A DNA stretch of 64,000 nucleotides from Nitrospira sp. GTDB taxonomy: Bacteria > Nitrospirota > Nitrospiria > Nitrospirales > Nitrospiraceae. Positions 59,021-64,000 of this stretch are shown here, piece after piece. The stretch spans positions 1 to 64,000 of the forward strand of contig JAURZE010000006.1 of the NCBI GenBank assembly GCA_030653545.1. The letters run 5' to 3'. The translations under genes and the position numbers were made by a program. The notes beneath the pieces are model-generated. The model had not been told where the DNA came from. It did no database searches and saw only the letters and a list, made by a program, of their open reading frames with translations. Within the stretch, counting starts at the first letter, position 1; each line of letters opens with the position of its first letter.

Positions 59021-59992
59021 CTAATTGAAGTGATGAAAGTCGACGACCGTCCCGTCGCCATTGAGCTCAACGGTGATCGGACTGCCTTCTTTGGCTCCGG
59101 CGAGCGCGGATTTCCCGCGATCGGTCGGGAACGTTTGTTCGCCGGCCGGGGTCCAGAATCTCACCCCGGTGCGTTCCGGGGTGGAGAATTCGAGCGGACC
59201 GGTTATGAACCGACGTATCGGGGCGGTCCCATGGGCCGGGGTCAAGTCGGCCACGACTGAGTGGTGATGAACATGGAGGGTCATGGTCTGGCCGACCTTG
59301 GCGTTTTTGATCCCGATTTTGGCATTGACGTTGATGACGCCGACCGGCGTTTTGAAAAAGATGAAGTTCGATTTTAGTTTTGACACCGTCCCGCTCAAGA
59401 GTACATGCGCGTCCGATCCGCTGGGGGGCACTTGGCCGATCTGCAAATCGAATTGGAGGTCATGCACGCCGATGATGGTGCCGGTGTCATCGACTTCCAC
59501 CGTCACAGGATCACCGTCATGTAGGGTGGACAGTGCGGTCTCATGTGTTCCGGCGTGGAAGGGCTTCTCACCATCCGGGGTCCAGAGTATCAACGATTTC
59601 TGCTCCTCCGCGCTCCTCGTGGTGGGACCGGTTAGATAGCGATGGACGAGAGAATCGTCGGCCCGCTTGCGGATCTCAACGGCCATACTGGACCCGTGAA
59701 TCCAGAAGGAGACGCTCTGTGAGGCGCGCATGTCCTTCAATGTCGATTTCGAACTGAGCGTCAGCAGCCCCACGGGCGTCTTCAGGAACACGATGCCCGG
59801 CTTCGCTCTCCAGACCGATCCCTTGAGTGCGATGGACGGGCTGGTCTCATCGTGATCGGTCGCGGCGGATGGGTCTGGCTGGGTGGCCGGGGGCGTTTGC
59901 GCGAGACTCGACGTGGAGAATCCTTGCAACCAGAGTCCGCTCAGGGAAGCGCAGAAGAGCATGAGGCGAACGATGGTCGATAGTGGCGTCAT
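59021..59992 (-). CDS. Secreted protein with two tandem copies of an unknown domain
   Basis: From ATG 59992 the protein is 323 residues with a signal peptide (about 4-30). Two repeats follow. The first has SVWRAKPGIVFLKTPVGLLT, YLTGPTT, LWTPDGEKPFHAG and DPVTVEVDDTGTIIGVHDL. The second has TVSKLKSNFIFFKTPVGVIN, RRFITGP, FWTPAGEQTFPTD and SPITVELNGDGTVVDFHHF. Each is about 120 residues and reads as mostly beta strand. The protein is exported, perhaps to the outer surface. No family is recognised. An ATG at 60031 would bury the signal. Confidence 0.75.
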   Translation of the reverse strand: MTPLSTIVRLMLFCASLSGLWLQGFSTSSLAQTPPATQPDPSAATDHDETSPSIALKGSVWRAKPGIVFLKTPVGLLTLSSKSTLKDMRASQSVSFWIHGSSMAVEIRKRADDSLVHRYLTGPTTRSAEEQKSLILWTPDGEKPFHAGTHETALSTLHDGDPVTVEVDDTGTIIGVHDLQFDLQIGQVPPSGSDAHVLLSGTVSKLKSNFIFFKTPVGVINVNAKIGIKNAKVGQTMTLHVHHHSVVADLTPAHGTAPIRRFITGPLEFSTPERTGVRFWTPAGEQTFPTDRGKSALAGAKEGSPITVELNGDGTVVDFHHFN

Positions 59993-60145
59993 GATCGTGG
60001 GGTAATTTGGTTCAGACAATGATCCGTTCAAGTCTCTATCCAGTTAGTCTGCGAATAACATGAGGCTGGAATCGAGTCAAGTGAATCCCCTTCGCCTCGT
60101 CTATGACGGGGGAGATCGCCTGGATGACGTTCGAGACGGCGGCGG

Positions 60146-61522
60146 TTATTTCTTACGGACGAGAATACGAATCGGTGTGCCGGAAAACCCGTAGGCATCA
60201 CGGAGTTGGTGTTCCAGAAATCCTATATACGCCGGGCCCACGTCTTGTGGATGCCCGCAAAACAAGGCAAAGGAGGGCGGCTTTGTCGCCACTTGGGTGA
60301 TGAAGGCGGCCTTCGACGTTTTCGTCGGTTTGCCCTTCCGAACCGGGAGCGGATGAGACTCCAGGATTTTTTGGAGCCATTGGTTAAGCGCCCCGGTCGG
60401 CACCCGCTTATTGAACGACGCATACACGCTGTTGATATTGGGGAACAGCTGATGCAGGGAGTCGGGCTGAGCGGCGGACCCGAATAAGACCGGAGCCCAG
60501 GTCAGGAACGGGAAGCGCCGATGGAGTTCACGCTCATATTCCTGGCGGGCTTCGGCATCATTGGCGCGGAGGTCCCACTTGTTCACGAGCAGCATGCATG
60601 CGCGGCCTTGCTTGAGCACTGCTCCGGCGATTTTCGTGTCCTGTTCCGTCACGCCTTCCACCGCGTCGAGCAGTAGGACGGCGACATCGGAGCGACCGAT
60701 GGCTCTCAACGAGCGCATGACGCTGTATCCTTCGAGCCCCGGTTCGATGCGGCCGCGCCGGCGGATCCCGGCCGTATCCGTAAAAATATAGCGCTGGTCG
60801 TCGTGTACGACGAGCGAATCGATCGGGTCGCGTGTGGTGCCGGGCATATCGCTGACGACGACACGTTCCTCACCCAGGACGGCGTTGGTCAATGTTGACT
60901 TGCCCACATTCGGGCGGCCGACAAGGGCGATCCGCGGGAGTTGCGTGACTTCAGTGCTCTCATCCGGCGGGGGGAGCAGCGGGTAGAGTTCGTCCAGTAA
61001 TTCGGACACTCCGATGCCGTGTTCGGCGGAGACTGCGTGGAACTCGGCCTTTCCCAACTGATAAAAATCGGCAATGAGCGGCTCGGCTTTCGGCGTATCA
61101 ATCTTGTTGATCACGTAAAAGATGGGCTTGGTCACGCCACGCAGGAGCTTCACGACTTCGTGGTCCGGAGGCGTCAACCCCGCCCGGCCATCCAGGATGA
61201 ACATGAGAATGTCGGCTTCGGCGATGGCCAGTTCGGATTGCCGGCGAATCAAGGTCAACATGCCGTCGGAGGAGGAGAGATCGAGTCCGCCGGTATCGAC
61301 CAGCCGGAACTTTCGGTCGCGATAGGTCGCGTCCGCGTAGTTGCGGTCGCGGGTCACGCCGGGGACGTCATCCACGATGGCGGTCTTGACGCCGAGGATC
61401 TTGTTGAACAATGTCGACTTCCCCACGTTCGGCCGGCCGATGATGGCGACGAGCGGCATCGGGGCAGCGGAGCTGAACGGCAGGGTTTTGGTCTTCGTCG
61501 GAGAATCGCGCATCTTTTTCAT
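60146..61522 (-). CDS. der: Ribosome biogenesis GTPase Der (EngA)
   Basis: The 458-residue protein has two GTPase domains in tandem: GRPNVGKST, DTGGLD and NKID in the first, then GRPNVGKST, DTAGIRRRG and NKWD in the second. A C-terminal KH-like domain follows with SALFCGHPQDVGPAYIG-like residues and FLEHQLRDAYGFSGTPIRIL. Der is essential for 50S assembly. It starts nine bases after an extended -10 box with no Shine-Dalgarno site. Confidence 0.96.
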   Translation of the reverse strand: MKKMRDSPTKTKTLPFSSAAPMPLVAIIGRPNVGKSTLFNKILGVKTAIVDDVPGVTRDRNYADATYRDRKFRLVDTGGLDLSSSDGMLTLIRRQSELAIAEADILMFILDGRAGLTPPDHEVVKLLRGVTKPIFYVINKIDTPKAEPLIADFYQLGKAEFHAVSAEHGIGVSELLDELYPLLPPPDESTEVTQLPRIALVGRPNVGKSTLTNAVLGEERVVVSDMPGTTRDPIDSLVVHDDQRYIFTDTAGIRRRGRIEPGLEGYSVMRSLRAIGRSDVAVLLLDAVEGVTEQDTKIAGAVLKQGRACMLLVNKWDLRANDAEARQEYERELHRRFPFLTWAPVLFGSAAQPDSLHQLFPNINSVYASFNKRVPTGALNQWLQKILESHPLPVRKGKPTKTSKAAFITQVATKPPSFALFCGHPQDVGPAYIGFLEHQLRDAYGFSGTPIRILVRKK

Positions 61523-61531
61523 AGGTCTGCG

Positions 61532-61561
61532 ACCGTATCACAGGAATTTTGGCAAACACAA
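61532..61561 (-). promoter_or_regulatory. Predicted promoter giving a leaderless der mRNA
   Basis: On the minus strand TTGTGT (61561-61556), an 18-base spacer and TGATACGGT, whose -10 hexamer is 61537-61532. Nine bases separate the -10 from ATG 61522. It overlaps the divergent yrfG-like promoter. Confidence 0.45.
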
Positions 61562-61578
61562 CCGGCGTCAGGTACACT
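61549..61578 (+). promoter_or_regulatory. Predicted promoter giving a leaderless yrfG-like mRNA
   Basis: TTGGCA (61549-61554), an 18-base spacer and TACACT (61573-61578) lie nine bases before ATG 61588. The -35 regions of this and the der promoter share six bases, so the two genes probably compete for polymerase. Confidence 0.5.
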
Positions 61579-61587
61579 TCCGGTGTC

Positions 61588-62274
61588 ATGAGGCAATTAG
61601 GCATCAATTGGGCTGAAATCGACGACGTCCTGCTCGATATGGACGGCACGTTGCTGGACAGGCATTTCGACAACTTCTTTTTCGAAGAGGAGTTGCCTCG
61701 CCGCTACGCGGCCCTGCAAGGCCTCCCGTTCGAAGAGTCGCGCGATCGCTTGATGGCGATGTATCGATCGGTGGAAGGGGAATTGGCCTGGACCGATCTC
61801 CATTATTGGACCGAACGGGTGGGGATCGATGTGGTCGCGATGCACAGGGAACTGGACCATATGATCGGGTTTCTTCCCGGCGCGGAGTCCTTCCTCACGG
61901 AGGTTCGTCGGCGTGGAAAGCGGATCACGATCCTCACCAACGCGCACGCTTCAGGCGTCGAGGTCAAGACAGCCAAGACCGGCCTGGATCGCTATGTGGA
62001 TCGGATCGTCGACGCGTTTGAGGTGGGCTATCTTAAGATGCGCCAGGAATATTGGCCGACCTGCCAGCGGCTGGTCGGGTTCGATCCGGCGCGCGCGTTG
62101 TTTGTGGACGATGATGAGGCCTGCCTTCATGCGGCGCAACGGTTCGGCCTGACTCAGATTATCCACAGCGCTAAGTCCAGCTCTCAACTCCCTGCCGAGG
62201 CGTCGAGCACGTTCACCTCAATTGAGCAGATGACGGCGCTGCTCAACGGCCATCCGTTTCCGACAGGGCGCTGA
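61588..62274 (+). CDS. yrfG: HAD-family nucleotidase, GMP/IMP nucleotidase YrfG-like
   Basis: The 228-residue protein matches E. coli YrfG along its length as recalled: INWAEIDDVLLDMDGTLLDR, FDNFFFEEELPRRYAA, LAWTDLHYWTERVGIDVVAM, TILTNAH and ALFVDDDEACLHAAQRFGL. The catalytic Asp residues of the HAD fold are in DMDGT. The E. coli enzyme hydrolyses GMP and IMP. The 3' end overlaps the convergent methyltransferase by 32 bases. Upstream in-frame codons from 61549 lie within the promoter. Confidence 0.82.
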   Translation: MRQLGINWAEIDDVLLDMDGTLLDRHFDNFFFEEELPRRYAALQGLPFEESRDRLMAMYRSVEGELAWTDLHYWTERVGIDVVAMHRELDHMIGFLPGAESFLTEVRRRGKRITILTNAHASGVEVKTAKTGLDRYVDRIVDAFEVGYLKMRQEYWPTCQRLVGFDPARALFVDDDEACLHAAQRFGLTQIIHSAKSSSQLPAEASSTFTSIEQMTALLNGHPFPTGR

Positions 62275-62899
62275 CGTTTATCCGGTTTGGCGTGGCGACT
62301 CCGCGGTACAGTTCTCCCCCGATCCGTGGCACTCCCTCCATCACGAAGCGATCGAGTTGCACGATGTGTAACCCGGCCTTACCGATGAGCTGGTCGATCC
62401 GCCGGTTCAGGTTGCAGCCACAGCCGATCACGTTCTGAATCGGGTTCAGTCGATCCTGCCACGTCGCGATGGTGGTCTCGTCGCTCCGGCCATGCTCGAG
62501 AAACAGGAATCGTCCCGTTGGCTTCAGCACGCGCCGTACTTCTTGTAAGGCCCGTACTGGGTCAGGGATGGTGCAGAGGGTCCAGGTGCTGACCGCGCAA
62601 TCGAAGGAGTGGTTGTCATAGGGGAGCCGTTCCGCACTAAGGTGTGTGATTTCAACAGGAAAGTGCACGGCCGCACGTCGTTTCGCTACGCGATCCGGGA
62701 GCAGCGGGGCCGGATCGACGGCATGGAGGCGTAAGACGCGTGGCGGGTAATACGCCAGATTAAGCCCAGTGCCTAGCCCGATTTCAAGGACTTCGCCTTC
62801 GGCGTTTTTGAGCAAATCCTCCCGTAATCGCTGGAATTCTTTTCCCCTCATGACTCGATCCATGAGGCGGGGGAAGATGTGTTTCGCGTAGAGTCCCAT
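62243..62899 (-). CDS. Class I SAM-dependent methyltransferase
   Basis: From ATG 62899 the protein has 218 residues. GEVLEIGLGTGLNLAYYPP is motif I for SAM binding, AVDPAPLLPD motif II-like and FDCAVSTWTLCTIPDPVRAL motif III region, with GRFLFLEHGRSDE after. It resembles UbiE/menaquinone-type or phospholipid methyltransferases; the substrate is not known. The upstream extension to 63019 shows no conserved sequence. GGAG lies ten bases before ATG 62899. Confidence 0.85.
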   Translation of the reverse strand: MGLYAKHIFPRLMDRVMRGKEFQRLREDLLKNAEGEVLEIGLGTGLNLAYYPPRVLRLHAVDPAPLLPDRVAKRRAAVHFPVEITHLSAERLPYDNHSFDCAVSTWTLCTIPDPVRALQEVRRVLKPTGRFLFLEHGRSDETTIATWQDRLNPIQNVIGCGCNLNRRIDQLIGKAGLHIVQLDRFVMEGVPRIGGELYRGVATPNRINVSALSETDGR

Positions 62900-63056
62900 G
62901 GAACAGTCTCTCCGGGTAGCCCTTTTGTGGGAGCCTGGTCCCCCCTCTGTACGATAGTCACATCGCCAAGCATACCGTATCCTTACTCTATCAACGCAAC
63001 CGGACAGAGCGGTTGTCACATCGGGGATTTAGCGAAATAGCGTGGGAGGTAAGGAT

Positions 63057-63782
63057 ATGAACACGCATCATCAGGGGAAGGGAGCAGACGTGTCCCGTTG
63101 GTTCATGATCGGAACATGTGTGTTGATGATTCTGTCCGCATCCGCCGGTCATGCAGAGACTTATATTGCCGGGCAGGTCGGCTTTACTCTGGCCCAGGAT
63201 ACCGCTCGCGGCCGGGTGAATGACCCCACGTATTCCGGCTTCCCGACCGGGACGTCGATCTCCAATGTCGATTTAAACAACTCAATCATGTATGGCATGA
63301 AAGTAGGGCACTATTTCGGGTCAGTCCCGTGGCTCGGCGTGGAACTCGAAGGGTTTGTCACGACACCTCATCGCCCTCAGCAACGATTGACCCTTGGGGT
63401 CCCAGGAAGCGGCAATGTCACCCTGGAGGAGGGAGGCGCGACGAACCGATTTATTGTGGTGTCGCCTGTTCTGTTGGCGCGCTACCAAGCCGGGGCCTTC
63501 GAGCCTTATGTCGGTGTGGGGCCTGGTCTATTTATGCTGCATCAGAAACAGCTGACGTCGGCAGCGAGCGGAACGGCCTATTCTCAGTCCTACACAGGGA
63601 TCGGTCTCAATACACAGGTTGGACTGCGTTATCGATTGACCGACCATGTCTCAATGTTCGGAGAATGGAAATTTAACTACGCACGTCTGAACCTTCCCGG
63701 CCAGGCCGACGTCAACCATTTCGGCATCAATGCGATTGCGACACTCCATCATTTTGTGTTCGGTGTTGCGTATCACTTCTAG
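63057..63782 (+). CDS. Outer-membrane beta-barrel protein (OmpA-like/porin family)
   Basis: ATG 63057 follows GGGAGGTAAGGAT. The 241-residue protein has a signal peptide cleaved near GHAETY (about residue 38). The mature chain is an eight-stranded barrel pattern: YIAGQVGFTLAQ, IMYGMKVGHYFGSVPWLGVE, LEGFVTTPHR, ARYQAGAFEPYVGVGPGLFM and a final HHFVFGVAYHF with terminal Phe. Such small barrels are usually structural or host-interaction proteins. The function is unspecified. Confidence 0.85.
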   Translation: MNTHHQGKGADVSRWFMIGTCVLMILSASAGHAETYIAGQVGFTLAQDTARGRVNDPTYSGFPTGTSISNVDLNNSIMYGMKVGHYFGSVPWLGVELEGFVTTPHRPQQRLTLGVPGSGNVTLEEGGATNRFIVVSPVLLARYQAGAFEPYVGVGPGLFMLHQKQLTSAASGTAYSQSYTGIGLNTQVGLRYRLTDHVSMFGEWKFNYARLNLPGQADVNHFGINAIATLHHFVFGVAYHF

Positions 63783-63791
63783 CGTTTCTTC

Positions 63792-63823
63792 GGGGGCCGG
63801 CCAATCGGGTCCGGCCGGCCCCC
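63792..63823 (+). terminator. Hairpin terminator after the outer-membrane protein gene
   Basis: GGGGGCCGGCC (63792-63802) and GGCCGGCCCCC (63813-63823) form a perfect 11-base stem with a 10-base loop, nine bases after the stop. No T-run follows. It likely ends transcription of the outer-membrane gene before leuS. Confidence 0.55.
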
Positions 63824-63850
63824 ACCCGCTCCACGCTCCCCTCCTCATTG

Positions 63851-63879
63851 TTGTTGCCCCTGCTGGTCTGTGTTAGAGT
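63851..63879 (+). promoter_or_regulatory. Predicted leuS promoter
   Basis: TTGTTG (63851-63856), a 17-base spacer and TAGAGT (63874-63879) preceded by TGT. The nine bases TGTTAGAGT are identical to those before the gene at 2402. The leader to ATG 63909 is about 23 bases. Confidence 0.45.
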
Positions 63880-63908
63880 TCCACGATTTTTTAATCCCCC
63901 GGAGAGTC

Positions 63909-64000
63909 ATGGCAAAAGGGTACGATCATCACGCGCTGGAAGTGAAGTGGCAGGCCTATTGGGAAGAACATCGCCCCTTCCGCGCCTTGCAGGACACCAC
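63909..64000 (+). CDS. leuS: Leucyl-tRNA synthetase, N-terminal end (partial)
   Basis: ATG 63909 has GGAGAG just upstream. The visible 30 residues MAKGYDHHALEVKWQAYWEE and onward match the N-terminus of bacterial leucyl-tRNA synthetases (the x-KWQxYWEE pattern). The gene runs off the right edge. It charges tRNA-Leu with leucine. Confidence 0.85.
   Translation, partial: MAKGYDHHALEVKWQAYWEEHRPFRALQDT

Noticed and set aside
1..64000. CRISPR array or cas operon near the CARF gene
   Set aside because: No regular direct repeats with spacers and no cas genes are visible, so the CARF gene is treated as an orphan.
1..64000. tRNA or rRNA genes in the intergenic gaps
   Set aside because: None of the gaps over 150 bases shows a cloverleaf with CCA end or T-loop GTTCRA motif.

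Overview
The window is about 60% GC, gene-dense and free of rRNA, tRNA and CRISPR arrays. Gene content points to a Gram-negative bacterium of the Nitrospira lineage (phylum Nitrospirota): outer-membrane beta-barrels, lipoproteins, ADP-heptose genes, hemL, Mfd and SurA-like chaperones, large PAS/GAF sensor kinases and an orphan CARF protein. The lineage is inferred from overall protein resemblance, not from a marker gene such as nxrA or 16S rRNA. The window cuts an unidentified gene at the left edge and leuS at the right edge.

Layout. 1-2.3 kb is a decaying accessory locus: an internally deleted FAD oxidoreductase followed by broken remnants of an ACR3 arsenite pump and an arsC arsenate reductase fused by a deletion. 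2.4-14.3 kb holds envelope and housekeeping genes: a BaiN-like flavoprotein, TPR and PilZ proteins, a lemA-TPM-TPM set, murJ, ogt, dtd, an isoaspartyl peptidase, mtgA and engB. 14.3-20.2 kb is a leftward operon rfaE2-mfd-PpiC lipoprotein-SurA-like. 20.4-28.0 kb encodes two overlapping giant sensors: a hybrid histidine kinase, then a PAS/GAF protein with an RsbW-like ATPase. 28-31.7 kb runs leftward with SprT-like, deoxyhypusine-synthase-like, gmhA, SPFH and NfeD genes. 31.8-39.1 kb carries an orphan CARF-HEPN protein, a thioesterase, small membrane proteins, a nuclease, hemL, and a secreted barnase-like RNase with its barstar inhibitor. 39.4-46.4 kb has a phosphatase, a pair of M16 peptidase-like proteins, an HTH-metallo-beta-lactamase fusion and two membrane metalloprotease-like proteins. 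46.4-64 kb holds an acetate-transporter-like protein, porins, a second lemA module, an M20 peptidase, a response regulator, an ECF sigma/anti-sigma pair, der, a yrfG-like nucleotidase, a methyltransferase, an outer-membrane protein and leuS.

How the genes fit together. gmhA and rfaE2 belong to ADP-heptose synthesis for the LPS core. murJ and mtgA act in peptidoglycan assembly. SurA-like and PpiC proteins serve outer-membrane protein folding for barrels such as those at 47.7 and 63.1 kb. The most distinctive sequence-level signals are (i) many start codons only 6-9 bases after a recognisable -10 box and lacking a Shine-Dalgarno site, implying leaderless mRNAs; (ii) the barnase/barstar pair; (iii) a CARF-HEPN protein that has lost the HEPN arginine and has no CRISPR nearby; and (iv) two large palindromic elements that begin four bases after the stop codons of two peptidase-family genes.
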